NCBI GenBank assembly: GCA_016192705.1
Contig: JACPTQ010000029.1
Location: 25,267 to 89,266 of the forward strand
From: Deltaproteobacteria bacterium
GTDB lineage: Bacteria; Myxococcota; JACPTQ01
Reading direction: 5' to 3'
Length of the DNA: 64,000 nucleotides
Of this stretch, positions 51,607 through 61,117 are shown piece after piece. The first letter of the stretch is position 1. Every line of letters starts with the position of its first letter. Below the pieces are notes generated by a model. It did no database searches. It had not been told where the DNA came from and worked only from the letters and a program-made list of their open reading frames with translations. Position numbers and translations under genes: made by a program.

Positions 51607-53952
51607 ATGAAAAGAAACGATGTGGGATATGTGGCACGCGCCGCGTTTGCCGCGTGCGTCGCTGCCAGCAGTTGCTCGCCCAAAGTGACGTACGTGGGGA
51701 TCGACATTCAGATGCTCGTCGCAATTAATGTCGACCGCACAAAAATCGCAACGCTCGAGTTTTATCTCGACGAGCTGGACGGAAGCGCCGCGCTCTTCGA
51801 CGTCGTCACAACCGCGTGGCGCGACGGGACACAAAACGGCATCCCCTTCAGAATGCACCACGACGACATCGACGTCGATCAGAAGTACGAGCTCGTTTTC
51901 CGCGTCGAGCAGAACGTTTTCACCGCGACGAACGCGTTTACCTTTTCCATCTCGGGTGAAAAGCGCGCGCAGCTTTTCAAGATTAAGGCACGCGTACGCG
52001 ATTCAAATGAGGCGATCTTGGCGTTCGGCGAGAGCGGCGCCCTGAACTTTGACGGGACTCTGCAGTCCGCGCGGGTCAACATCTGCCCCAACGCGCAGTG
52101 CCCGACGGGTGTGTCGGTGGGAAGTGATGGCGGCACCGAGGTTTTGCACAATGTGCAGTTGACGCTCGATCCAAGCATTAGCGCCGCGAACGTCGCTTCA
52201 CTCGACTTTTACTTCGACGAGCCGCCGGGCGCAGCCACGCTTTACTCGAGCGCCGTGACAACCCCATCGTACGGAGTTCTCAACGACACCCTTTACAGCT
52301 ACACCGTCGAAGACGTCGACTCGGACAGCAAGTACGAGCTGCAAGTAAAAATCGACTCTAATGTTTTCGCGTCAACGACCACCTTTTCGTTCGCGGTGAG
52401 CGGAAGCGCGGCGACGCTGCCATTTCTCATCACGGCGCGTGTAAGAAACTCAGCCGGGTCGGTGATTGGAAGCGGAACCAGTGGGACCATCACGGTTGGC
52501 GTTTCGGCGCAGCCGGCCGTCGTTTCAATTTGCGCAACGCCGTCGGGATGCACCGGTCCGGTTTACGATGCAGGGACGAGCACGGATGCGGGGGGAGGAG
52601 CGGGGACCGATGCCGGGGGGGCGGACGCGGGAGCTGGCGCGGATGCGGGCGGCGGTGCGGATGCGGGGGGCGGCGCGGATGCTGGCGGGGGATCGGACGC
52701 GGGGACTGGACAGGACGCGGGACCCGCGGGGCCACCTTGGTGTTGGCAATCGGCGACTGCGATCTCGGTGACTTCGCGCGACGCGGGCCAACCGCAAGTT
52801 GTCGTCGATTCGACAGGAAACGCCCTCGCGGTCTGGCAGCAAAAGCAGAGCTCGTTCCCATACACCGACATCTATTCTAGTCGGTACACGTCTGGCGCCT
52901 CGTGGGATTCACCGGCGTCGATTGCCGGCGGCAGCACCAGCTATCTCATCTTCCCCCAAATCGCCGGCGCGACTTCGGGTGACGCCGTCTCGATCTTCCC
53001 CGACACCACGAGCAAACTTTGGGCAAATACCTACGCGAGCGGCTGGGGCGCATCGCCGGGAAGTGCCGTCTTCGCCGATGCCGGAGGCACCGTCACAAGC
53101 CTTACAACGCCGCGCGATCTCCTGGGTGGCAAGACGGCCGCGGTGTGGCTCGCGCGCGAGGGGGCGACCGACTTTGTTTGGGCGAGCCTCTATACGTCGT
53201 CCGCATGGCAATCACCGCAACGAATTCAAACCGATCTCGGGGCCGCCGCCGCGGAACCGGCTGTGGCTGTTGGAAACAGCGGCGCGATGATCATCGCGGC
53301 GTGGCGACATGGCTCGGCCGATGTTTGGGCGGCGGTCAACAGCGGGTCGTGGACTGCGTCGGCGATCGATAACGAACCGGGCGCGGTGGCGTCTCCCACG
53401 GTCGCGGTCGACACATCGGGTGTGGGGCATGTTGTTTGGTCGCAGGCGCAATCGGACGGTGGAACGGCGCGCCTTCGCCACGCGAAGTTTTCGGGAACAT
53501 GGAACGCGCCGACGATTGTCGATCCGGCAACGACGCTCCCGGACACCGCGCCACAGATTGGTGTCGATGGAACAGGCGTCGTGACGGCCATTTGGCGACG
53601 CGGGCTTTCAACCGGAACGGTGTGGACGAGCCGCTTTGCGAGCAGCGCATGGAGTACGCCAACCCAGATCTCGCGTGACCTCTCAACCGACGTCGCGATC
53701 CCCCGCGTCGCGGTGCAAGGGAGCGGCGCAGCACACGCGATCTGGGCGCAAAGCGATGGCGTTCGAATGAACCTCTGGGCAAATCGCGCGACGACGGCGG
53801 GCGTCTGGGGCGATGCTGGACTCCTTGACACGCTTGATACCGATGTTGCCGCGCATCAGGTCGCGGTCGGGTCGGGCGGAACAGCGGTCGCCGTGTGGGG
53901 CCAAATGACGGGGAGCGGTCCAGCTGTGCATGCGGCCATTTGCGTGCCGTGA
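51607..53952 (+). CDS. large lipoprotein with tandem beta domains, DAG linker and propeller-like C-terminus
   Basis: 781 residues. The signal ends AACVAASSCSPK. Two related N-terminal beta domains of about 140 residues follow; each has a phrase like ATLEFYLDELDGSAALFDVV or ASLDFYFDEPPGAATLYSSA and later DDIDVDQKYELVFRV or EDVDSDSKYELQVKI. A DAGGG linker (52570-52730) separates a C-terminal half of repeated W-containing strands (QPQVVVDSTGNALAVWQQ, EPAVAVGNSGAMIIAAWR, PTVAVDTSGVGHVVWSQ), about 50 residues apart, like sialidase or FG-GAP propellers. It is a surface-exposed binding protein; the ligand is unknown. No strong ribosome site is visible. Confidence 0.78.
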   Translation: MKRNDVGYVARAAFAACVAASSCSPKVTYVGIDIQMLVAINVDRTKIATLEFYLDELDGSAALFDVVTTAWRDGTQNGIPFRMHHDDIDVDQKYELVFRVEQNVFTATNAFTFSISGEKRAQLFKIKARVRDSNEAILAFGESGALNFDGTLQSARVNICPNAQCPTGVSVGSDGGTEVLHNVQLTLDPSISAANVASLDFYFDEPPGAATLYSSAVTTPSYGVLNDTLYSYTVEDVDSDSKYELQVKIDSNVFASTTTFSFAVSGSAATLPFLITARVRNSAGSVIGSGTSGTITVGVSAQPAVVSICATPSGCTGPVYDAGTSTDAGGGAGTDAGGADAGAGADAGGGADAGGGADAGGGSDAGTGQDAGPAGPPWCWQSATAISVTSRDAGQPQVVVDSTGNALAVWQQKQSSFPYTDIYSSRYTSGASWDSPASIAGGSTSYLIFPQIAGATSGDAVSIFPDTTSKLWANTYASGWGASPGSAVFADAGGTVTSLTTPRDLLGGKTAAVWLAREGATDFVWASLYTSSAWQSPQRIQTDLGAAAAEPAVAVGNSGAMIIAAWRHGSADVWAAVNSGSWTASAIDNEPGAVASPTVAVDTSGVGHVVWSQAQSDGGTARLRHAKFSGTWNAPTIVDPATTLPDTAPQIGVDGTGVVTAIWRRGLSTGTVWTSRFASSAWSTPTQISRDLSTDVAIPRVAVQGSGAAHAIWAQSDGVRMNLWANRATTAGVWGDAGLLDTLDTDVAAHQVAVGSGGTAVAVWGQMTGSGPAVHAAICVP

Positions 53953-54017
53953 CCGGCGCCCGCGATGACAAGAATATCTGCCGTTGGGGAATGAGGAGAG
54001 GCGAAAAAGTCGGTTTT

Positions 54018-54219
54018 CAGGTTGCGGAAAAATGCACAGATGCAAGGCACGCGCGGAAAGCCGCGAGCTGACGCTGTATTCAGATATACGCGGAAGCGAG
54101 CGGCGGCGCGCCAACGCCATCGAGATGAATCGAGAGGCTTGCGAGGCCAATGATGGATTTGCACGAATGAAGTTGGTGTTGCGGCAGTGCCGCATAGATG
54201 GGAGTTTTTCCGCAACCTG
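54018..54219. repeat. 202-bp element with 15-bp perfect terminal inverted repeats
   Basis: CAGGTTGCGGAAAAA at 54018-54032 is the exact complement of TTTTTCCGCAACCTG at 54205-54219. The arms continue as a weaker match (ATGCAAGGCAC against ATGCGGCAC), so the whole unit can fold into a long imperfect hairpin. It ends exactly where the downstream minus-strand gene's stop begins. The interior encodes no protein-like sequence that I recognise. It has the size and ends of a MITE or a long hairpin repeat; no flanking duplication is obvious. Confidence 0.65.
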
Positions 54220-56097
54220 TTAGTAGTAGAGCGTCGCCTTCACCGTAGCCGACACCGTCGCATTGCGCGAGCCGTACGCCACGCGCGCACGAACGTAGTA
54301 GCTCGCGCCACTCGCCGGCACATTGTCGATCGTCACGCTCTCGGTTGCCGTCCCGGCTTTTGCCGACTTCTTCGTGTACTTCCCGGTCGTTGGGTAGTTC
54401 CCCACGCGCACGTAAAGGTCCGCGTCGCCGCCGGTTCCCGTCATCTTGAACTCGACCTTTTTCACACCCGCTGGCACGCCGAACGCTTCCGACTGCGACT
54501 GCACATCCACCATCTTGTTGCCATATTTGACAGACTTGCCCTCAAACACCGTCTTCTCTTCGGTGCGCCCCGTTCCGCCACCGCCCGCCGCGTCGTCGTT
54601 GAGCGCCTTGACCATCGCGTACGTGAGCCCGCCGAGGTTCGCGCGCGGCGTGCCCGTCGGCCACCACGCAAAGTCCGGGTGCGCCGAACGGCTCGCGCCA
54701 ACCCACTCGCCACCAAGCGCACGCCCATCGGCATCCGCCTCGAGGATCATCTGGTAGTGGTCCGTGCGAATCGATTGCGACGCATCGGGCATCGTGCGAC
54801 CCGGTCCCGCCTCGGTGATGTAGTGCACGTCCATTTCGACATGGAAGAAGCGTTGCGCACTCGTGTTGTAAACGTAGCTCGTCCCGCTGCCTTGCGCACC
54901 GACCGAAAGCGTGACCTTCTTCGAAGCGCTGTAACCCTTCACGAGCCACGCGACCGTGTCGCCAACCGCCACGGTGATTTTGCACTCTTCCCGCGCGCTG
55001 CCGCTCGTTCCGCTGCAATCGTTTGAACCGCTCGACGACACCGCGCCATTTTTCTTAATGTAGAGGTCCACATCGCCCTCGCTGCCGTCCGTGCGGAAAA
55101 CGATCTCGCCCGAAGCCGTCGCGTGGTAAGTGCCGGTCTTCTCGGCGTTCGCGGCAAGCTCGGTCTCAGGTAAAAGCGACGTGAAGCCAAGACCAAGACC
55201 GAGAAGCGCAACAGCTTCTGCCTTCGTAATCTCTTTGAGCTTCCCACCGGTCGCGTTCGTGACGTCGTACCCTTGAACCGGCTGATTCCACACTTGAAGA
55301 TCGAACGTCCGGTCTTCGACGAATCCGCGCTGCTGCAATCCAAGGAAGTTGCTCGCGACGATGAACAGCGTTCCTGGGTTCATGTCTCGGCACTCCGCGG
55401 CGTCATCCCGTATGCGACCTGTGTTGTCGCGGCCAACCTTGTCGCCTTCCCTGTTGCAACGCGAGCTCAGGAACTTCGTCGGGAGCTCTTCACCGTATAC
55501 GAACGACATGAGCGCGGTGAGGTCACCAGGATAAAACGTCACGCCGTTCTTCGTCACGGGGCGCGTCGCCGCTGGTTCGCTAAAAGCGTAGGGCGCCCAG
55601 CCGTGGCAAATCCCCCACCAACTTGGGATGCAGCGCCCCGCCTTGCTGCCCGTCGCGCCGCGCGGCTTCACGCACGACGACCCATCCTTCTCGGATTCAC
55701 ACTCCGAATCGGCGTCGCACGCCTTTTTGTTGTGACCGTAGATTCCGAAATTGTCCGTGATGTACTTCGGGAAGTTCGGCAGGTTGAACGCCTGCGCAAC
55801 TTTCTCGGCGGGAGACTTCGAATCGGCACCATCCCAACGCACGTTGATGCTGTCGCGTGCCGTCGCCCAGTAGTCACCAGCAATCGGCACCGTCTTCGTC
55901 GCGCCGCGCACCGGCAGCCGCGTTAAATCGTAGATGAACGGTTCGCCGACGCGCGCGGGGTTGTTCGCGTAATCCCACGCGTCGGCCTTTCCACTCTCCT
56001 CGGCGACGTCGTCCTGGTCGAGTGGATCTTCCATTCCACCGCCGCACGCCGCAAAACCAGCAACCGTAAACGCTAAAGCCATTCGATTCGATTTCAT
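54220..56097 (-). CDS. transglutaminase-elicitor-like lipoprotein with PPC domains
   Basis: The ATG at 56097 follows GGAGGACAAG. The signal ends AGFAACGGG. Residues 30-330 form the catalytic region, with the probable nucleophile in WWGICHGWAPYAFSEP, the transglutaminase-elicitor (M81/GP42-like) signature, and a later His-Asp region, FHVEMDVHYITEAGPGRTMP. Two bacterial pre-peptidase C-terminal-type domains flank: ASGEIVFRTDGSEGDVDLYI and VEFKMTGTGGDADLYVRVGN. The product is secreted and may crosslink or cleave amide bonds. Known elicitors are from oomycetes, with bacterial relatives; the enzyme activity is inferred. It is divergent from the STAND regulator. Confidence 0.78.
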   Translation of the reverse strand: MKSNRMALAFTVAGFAACGGGMEDPLDQDDVAEESGKADAWDYANNPARVGEPFIYDLTRLPVRGATKTVPIAGDYWATARDSINVRWDGADSKSPAEKVAQAFNLPNFPKYITDNFGIYGHNKKACDADSECESEKDGSSCVKPRGATGSKAGRCIPSWWGICHGWAPYAFSEPAATRPVTKNGVTFYPGDLTALMSFVYGEELPTKFLSSRCNREGDKVGRDNTGRIRDDAAECRDMNPGTLFIVASNFLGLQQRGFVEDRTFDLQVWNQPVQGYDVTNATGGKLKEITKAEAVALLGLGLGFTSLLPETELAANAEKTGTYHATASGEIVFRTDGSEGDVDLYIKKNGAVSSSGSNDCSGTSGSAREECKITVAVGDTVAWLVKGYSASKKVTLSVGAQGSGTSYVYNTSAQRFFHVEMDVHYITEAGPGRTMPDASQSIRTDHYQMILEADADGRALGGEWVGASRSAHPDFAWWPTGTPRANLGGLTYAMVKALNDDAAGGGGTGRTEEKTVFEGKSVKYGNKMVDVQSQSEAFGVPAGVKKVEFKMTGTGGDADLYVRVGNYPTTGKYTKKSAKAGTATESVTIDNVPASGASYYVRARVAYGSRNATVSATVKATLYY

Positions 56098-56362
56098 CTT
56101 GTCCTCCAATAAGTCGGTTTCGCGGGCTGATTGAGCAAGCACGGTGCCAACAGCCACCTGCGTTAAACCCGTGTCGTGTCAAGCCTTCGCGCGCACACGG
56201 TCTGGAGGCGCCTGTCCCCAGGGCGTTGAAATCGCGTGGTGACATTTAGCCCCATCTCGAAACTAAACATTCCAGCCGGTATGAAATCGGCTCAAAGCCA
56301 ACGGTCTCTGACCGCACGCGAATTGGGCGTTCCCCAATCGTCGGTTATGATGTTGCGCGACG

Positions 56363-59300
56363 ATGGTCGGCGCGAAGTCGAGGGGGAGGTCAGCGAAGCG
56401 CGGACGAGATTCCCGCCGACGACCGACCGAGTTGCGGTATCGCGTCCCCAACCCACCGCCGCTCTTTGTTGGCCGTGAGAAAGAAACAGCGTTACTCGCA
56501 GCCGCGATTCGCCGCGCCCCACTCACCGTTGTCTGGGGCCTCGGAGGACTTGGGAAAACCTCGCTTGTCGCGCATGTGCTCCACAAGCGCTTTCCGGCGC
56601 GCGTTCGCCAGACGGTGTGGGTACCAATTTCAAACACCGCCGCACCCGACAACGCCGCGATCGAGGTGCTGCGTGCGGTGACGGAGGCTAACGGAATTCG
56701 CGACATCGACTGGCGCGCGCTCCTCGCTGACCGCACGCTTCTTGCGGGAACGGTCGTTGAGCTCGTTGATAAGCTAGGATGCTGGGTTGTCGTCGACGAC
56801 CTGCATCATGGCGACGACACGGGCGATGCCGCGCGCGCGTTTCTTTCGACAATCGCCCGGTACGCGGCGAAAGGTCGGTGGATTGCAACCAGCCGCCTCG
56901 ACCCAAATCTCGACGACATCTCCGAGCAAGTAATTGCGATCGGCGCGATTTCAGACGGCGTCCTCTCGAAACTCGCGCGTGCCTGCGCACCGTCGCTGCT
57001 TGCCGCGGATGTCGCGCGCGTGGTCGCATCGGCCGCCGGCTCACCATGGCGATTGCGTCGGGCCGTCATGACGTCGTCCGGTCGTGCGGCCGATAATTCA
57101 AGGGGGGTTTTTTCGGGTTTACCGCCGGGCGCCGCTTCGCTGCTCGTCGATCTGAGTCAGTTGGCGATCCCAGTTTCGGAACAATTCCTTTCGCAATTAC
57201 GCCCGACCGCACGTCGTCTCAAGTTATCAGGTCTAGAGAAGCGTGGCCTCATCGAGCGCGCCCCGACGGGCATTCGCGTGACCGACGTCGCCCGCTCGCT
57301 CATCGTTGAAGAAACGACTAAACGGGATCGACGCGATTCGGCGCAAAACGTCGCGACTTGTCTCGGCGAAGAGCAGAACCGCCATCCGACGGACGTGCGG
57401 CTCGGCGTCGAAGCGATGCGGCTCTGGGCTGAACTGGGCGAGCCGACGCGGATTGCGGGAATCCTCGCGCGACACGGAAACACGTTCATCGAGGCCGGAC
57501 ACGCGGGGACGCTTTGCAATCTCCTCGCACCGTTCCAAACTGCCGGCGTCCTGCCGTGGCGTCTTCGGGCCGCCGTTGAAGTCGGCGACGGCAAAACCCT
57601 CGACGCTCTGGGAGATCCCGCGCCAACGGATGCCACATCGACGGCACTCTGGGCGCGCGCCCTTTTTTTGCGCGGAAGAACAGCCGATGCGACTTCGATG
57701 GCGGCGCTCGCTCGGCAGCGCGCGGTGGCCGAAAAGAACGCCACACTCGCCTTCGACGTCGGGCTGTTCGAGTCGCACGTGACGGGAATTGCGGGCGCCC
57801 CGCGAAAGGCGCTTGCTCTCCTCAAACGCTTGCGTGCACCGAATGGCGTTGCCCGCTTACAGCAGGCATCTGACCGGGCGCGTTGGCTCCATGCCATTGG
57901 ATCAGACCGAGAGGCCCTGTTGCAGGCCGAAACCGCATGGCGACGAATTCGGGAACTGGCCCCGCGCGAACGCCGAGAAGTCTTTGAGCGTCTTGCGTCG
58001 GTCTATACTGGGCTCGGTCGGCTCACCCGTGCGACGGAAGCGGCCACGGGCGCCGCCGAACCGCTGGGCGATGGTTCGAAGCGGGTTGGCCCGTACCGCA
58101 CGCGAAGAACGATCATTTTGCAGGCGGCCCTTGCCATCGACAACGGACGACTCAGCGACGGTGAGCAACTGCTTGACGCGATCCGGCCGTCTCTCGAGGA
58201 GTCGCCGGCGCTGTCGCCTTACCTCGCTGGGCTCGACATCCAGCGTCGCACGGCCGCGGGTGACCTCGCCGATCTCCCTTCGGCCATCCGGTCGCTCGCG
58301 GCAGAGGCCGAACGCAAACAAAACGTCTACGTCTATTCGTGGGCGAAGATGTACCAGGTCGTCAACGAAACGCTGCGCGGCGAGTCCCCCGCCGCGTCGT
58401 GGGAATGGCCCCCCGCGATTCCCGTCCAATCGGGCGCCGAGGGATTGGCGCTCGAGCTGCGACGCGTGCGCCAAGCGGTGCGGTTCGGGAAAGAGCTGGG
58501 TGGTCGTGAGATGATTCGGTCCGCGTCTCGCTCCGACGCGATCGACGTCCGCGTTTTGGCGAGAATCGTCGCCGCCGAAATCGCGCTCCTGCGCGGCCAC
58601 GAAGAACGGGCGCTCGCACAAGCCGAAAGCGCCCGACAGCTCGCGGCGAGCGAGGGGTGGCGACTCCTTGAGTGCGAGGCCATCGAGGCGCTCTGTGCGA
58701 TTAGCCTTGTCGCGCACGATGCGAACGCGCTAAAGAGCCACGCCGCGCGACTCGCGGAACTCGGCAAGGCGTTGCCATCGGACCGATTCAGCGCCGAAGC
58801 TCGCTTTTTCGATTTGGCGACAACAAACCCAACGTCGTCACCGCACATCCTCGAACAACTCGCGCTCCTCATCGCGTCAGCGCCCGTCGTAGCTCGGCGC
58901 GTGCGGCGGCTCCTTTGCGGGAGCGCGTCGTCGCGGGCGGATGAAATCGCGCGATGCGACAGTCTCGACGCCCTCGTGATTGAAGCTTTTACGCAGGCCA
59001 TGGGCAACGCAACCTTTGAAACGATCGCCGCGCCTGCATCGGGTCCGGCGCGTGAGTGGCGCGCGGGCTGGGGCTTGGACGAAACGCGCCGAACAGTCTG
59101 GCTGTCGGACGGAACCTCCGTCGACTTGTCAACACAGGGCCTCATGTGGAGCATTCTCGCTGCGCTCGCGTCACAGGGTGGCGCATCAACCAAAGAATCT
59201 CTTGTCGAGCGCGTCTGGCCGGGACGCACCTACCACCCGCTCCGCGACGACACGCGATTGCATGTCGCCATCCGGCGTTTGCGTACGGTCTTAGAGAACG

Positions 59301-59398
59301 ACGCCGATGTCCCGAAACGCCTCGTCACGACGGAAACGGGTTACGCCTTTGGTGACGCCGAGCCCGTGCGGCGCCTCGTGCATCGCGGCAACGATTAG
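56363..59398 (+). CDS. STAND ATPase transcriptional regulator with C-terminal winged helix
   Basis: A 1011-residue cytoplasmic regulator. The NTPase module has Walker A GLGGLGKTS (residues 58-66) and Walker B-like CWVVVDDLHH. An extended helical region follows from about 350 to 880, with TPR-like ARALFLRGRTADATSMAALA and RLASVYTGLGRLTRATEAAT. The C-terminal 95 residues are an OmpR-type winged helix: SLVERVWPGRTYHPLRDDTR, LHVAIRRLRTVLENDADVPK and TTETGYAF. This is the reverse of SARP/AfsR layout, where the DNA-binding domain is N-terminal. The signal is unknown. It is divergent from the transglutaminase-like gene, which it may control. Confidence 0.85.
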   Translation: MVGAKSRGRSAKRGRDSRRRPTELRYRVPNPPPLFVGREKETALLAAAIRRAPLTVVWGLGGLGKTSLVAHVLHKRFPARVRQTVWVPISNTAAPDNAAIEVLRAVTEANGIRDIDWRALLADRTLLAGTVVELVDKLGCWVVVDDLHHGDDTGDAARAFLSTIARYAAKGRWIATSRLDPNLDDISEQVIAIGAISDGVLSKLARACAPSLLAADVARVVASAAGSPWRLRRAVMTSSGRAADNSRGVFSGLPPGAASLLVDLSQLAIPVSEQFLSQLRPTARRLKLSGLEKRGLIERAPTGIRVTDVARSLIVEETTKRDRRDSAQNVATCLGEEQNRHPTDVRLGVEAMRLWAELGEPTRIAGILARHGNTFIEAGHAGTLCNLLAPFQTAGVLPWRLRAAVEVGDGKTLDALGDPAPTDATSTALWARALFLRGRTADATSMAALARQRAVAEKNATLAFDVGLFESHVTGIAGAPRKALALLKRLRAPNGVARLQQASDRARWLHAIGSDREALLQAETAWRRIRELAPRERREVFERLASVYTGLGRLTRATEAATGAAEPLGDGSKRVGPYRTRRTIILQAALAIDNGRLSDGEQLLDAIRPSLEESPALSPYLAGLDIQRRTAAGDLADLPSAIRSLAAEAERKQNVYVYSWAKMYQVVNETLRGESPAASWEWPPAIPVQSGAEGLALELRRVRQAVRFGKELGGREMIRSASRSDAIDVRVLARIVAAEIALLRGHEERALAQAESARQLAASEGWRLLECEAIEALCAISLVAHDANALKSHAARLAELGKALPSDRFSAEARFFDLATTNPTSSPHILEQLALLIASAPVVARRVRRLLCGSASSRADEIARCDSLDALVIEAFTQAMGNATFETIAAPASGPAREWRAGWGLDETRRTVWLSDGTSVDLSTQGLMWSILAALASQGGASTKESLVERVWPGRTYHPLRDDTRLHVAIRRLRTVLENDADVPKRLVTTETGYAFGDAEPVRRLVHRGND

Positions 59399-59408
59399 CC
59401 GCATCGCA

Positions 59409-60986
59409 TCACTCGCGAATTTCCTTGATCAGTTCCTTCAATCCTTTCCCCACTGCTTCCTTTACGGGCTCTACGACCAGGGCAGGCCCATCGCTTAACC
59501 CAAGATAATCGACCACAACGTCCTTTGCCGTCGACACAAGAACATCCTCAATAAACTTTCCGTCGCGAAAAGCCGCGTCGAGCGCCGACCAAGCCTTCGT
59601 CGCCTCCTCGCTCTCTTTGACCCCTTCGTAAAGGAGCCACCCCTCGGCCGCCTTAAGAAACTGACTTATCAGTTCGGTCAGCGTGTTCAGGAGGAGCGCC
59701 TGAAGAAACTTGGCGCCGCGCGACTTCCCGGTTGTTCCCCACGACGTCTTGTCATTTTTCTTTAGCTCCTTCAAGCGCTTTTTGGTCTCAGCCATTTGCG
59801 ACCGGACCTCTTTTCTAAGTTCCCTCCTGGATAGGTTGGGTTTGTCCATCCTTGCCTTCGCGGCGACGTCGAATCGACTCTCGTCCTCCAGCTTTGCGAT
59901 CAGTTTTTTTACATGAGCTCCAAACACTAGGTTCTTGAGCCACTTCTTGGCCACTGTCTTTTGGATAAGGTCGAAAGCGAAGAGAATGCCCATCACGATC
60001 TGCTTTTCGGTGTCTTTTTCCTTTGCAATCTTGTCCCAAGCTTCGGGCGTCTTGAGCAAGAATTTCACCGCCAATTCCAAGTGAGCTTTCGAATCCTTGA
60101 GAAAGCCAACGGCACTGACCACCTTTTGAGCTTTATCGGCGACGTCCGCCACCTTCTCGACCTTGCTCACGGCGGCAGCCAAGTTCGACCCGGCGCCGCC
60201 TTTCCGCGTTAGAATCACCTCCATCGCCTGGCCCCAAACGTAGCCTGCTGCCGCGCTGTACTTAACAACGTTTTCCGCGTAATCGCGCTCAAGGCCAACG
60301 GTCTCGCAGTATTCGAGCACGCTATCCCGCAACGAATTCCCGGCGAGCTTGTCCCAGGTGTCGCCGCCAACCGCCTTCATCGCTTCGTTAAAGAAGTTCG
60401 CGGTGGCCGCAAACGTCGCCTTCCCCGACTGCGACAGCGCATAAAGGACGCCATGTTTCGCCTTCGCCTGGTCGACAATCTTGTCGCCACCGATGTTGAT
60501 CGCTTCGGTCCCCCAATACTGGTGAACCGACTTATCTTTGAGGCGAAGCGCCGAGATCCCAATCGCGAACATGGCCGGCGGCAAGTATCCGATGTCGAGA
60601 ATCTCACGACGTCGCACTGACAGCTCCTTCTGCACGCGGGTGTAATCATCCAACACCTTGTCTCGGTACGCCTCGTTTTGACTTCCCTGTGTGCGTTCAT
60701 AGAACTTGAACCGTTGCGCACCTATCTTTTCAATCATGTGGTCGACCTTCTTGACGAGCGCGTCGTGCATCAGCATGTAGAACGCGCGCCTCGACTCGTC
60801 GGTTTTCAGCTTGTCATAGCGCGCGCTCATCATCTCGAAGGCGAACCAAAGGTCGTTCTCGATGATGGGCTTCCACACCTCCGCAATGAGGTCGTGCGTG
60901 CTCCATTTCGATTCAGCCGTCACACGATGCGGCATGACAGAACCGCCAACGAAAACAGCGATCAGCCCAACAGCAAACTTCTTCAT
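59409..60986 (-). CDS. exported lysine-rich helical protein of unknown function
   Basis: 525 residues from ATG 60986 (another ATG at 60998 is possible). The signal ends near VMPHRVTAES. The mature protein is mostly helical and Lys-rich, for example KKRLKELKKNDKTSWGTTGK, with hydrophobic stretches LQALLLNTLTELISQFL and VMGILFAFDLI that could associate with a membrane. No recognised domain. It is somewhat less GC-rich in composition than its neighbours (visual impression, not computed). It is convergent with the STAND gene, 10 bp apart. Confidence 0.65.
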   Translation of the reverse strand: MKKFAVGLIAVFVGGSVMPHRVTAESKWSTHDLIAEVWKPIIENDLWFAFEMMSARYDKLKTDESRRAFYMLMHDALVKKVDHMIEKIGAQRFKFYERTQGSQNEAYRDKVLDDYTRVQKELSVRRREILDIGYLPPAMFAIGISALRLKDKSVHQYWGTEAINIGGDKIVDQAKAKHGVLYALSQSGKATFAATANFFNEAMKAVGGDTWDKLAGNSLRDSVLEYCETVGLERDYAENVVKYSAAAGYVWGQAMEVILTRKGGAGSNLAAAVSKVEKVADVADKAQKVVSAVGFLKDSKAHLELAVKFLLKTPEAWDKIAKEKDTEKQIVMGILFAFDLIQKTVAKKWLKNLVFGAHVKKLIAKLEDESRFDVAAKARMDKPNLSRRELRKEVRSQMAETKKRLKELKKNDKTSWGTTGKSRGAKFLQALLLNTLTELISQFLKAAEGWLLYEGVKESEEATKAWSALDAAFRDGKFIEDVLVSTAKDVVVDYLGLSDGPALVVEPVKEAVGKGLKELIKEIRE

Positions 60987-61117
60987 ATTTCGACCCATTT
61001 CCGCGCCGCAACCCCGGACGGCACTTACTAAAATTACCGACTTCGACTCACTTTGTCGACTTGTTTCGCTTCGATTGAACATGCGTGGCGCGGCGGCGCC
61101 ATGGGAACAGCGGCAAA

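Noticed and set aside
53984..54223. Open frames within and around the 202-bp inverted-repeat element
   Set aside because: They follow the element's own symmetry, have poor starts and no recognisable domain.
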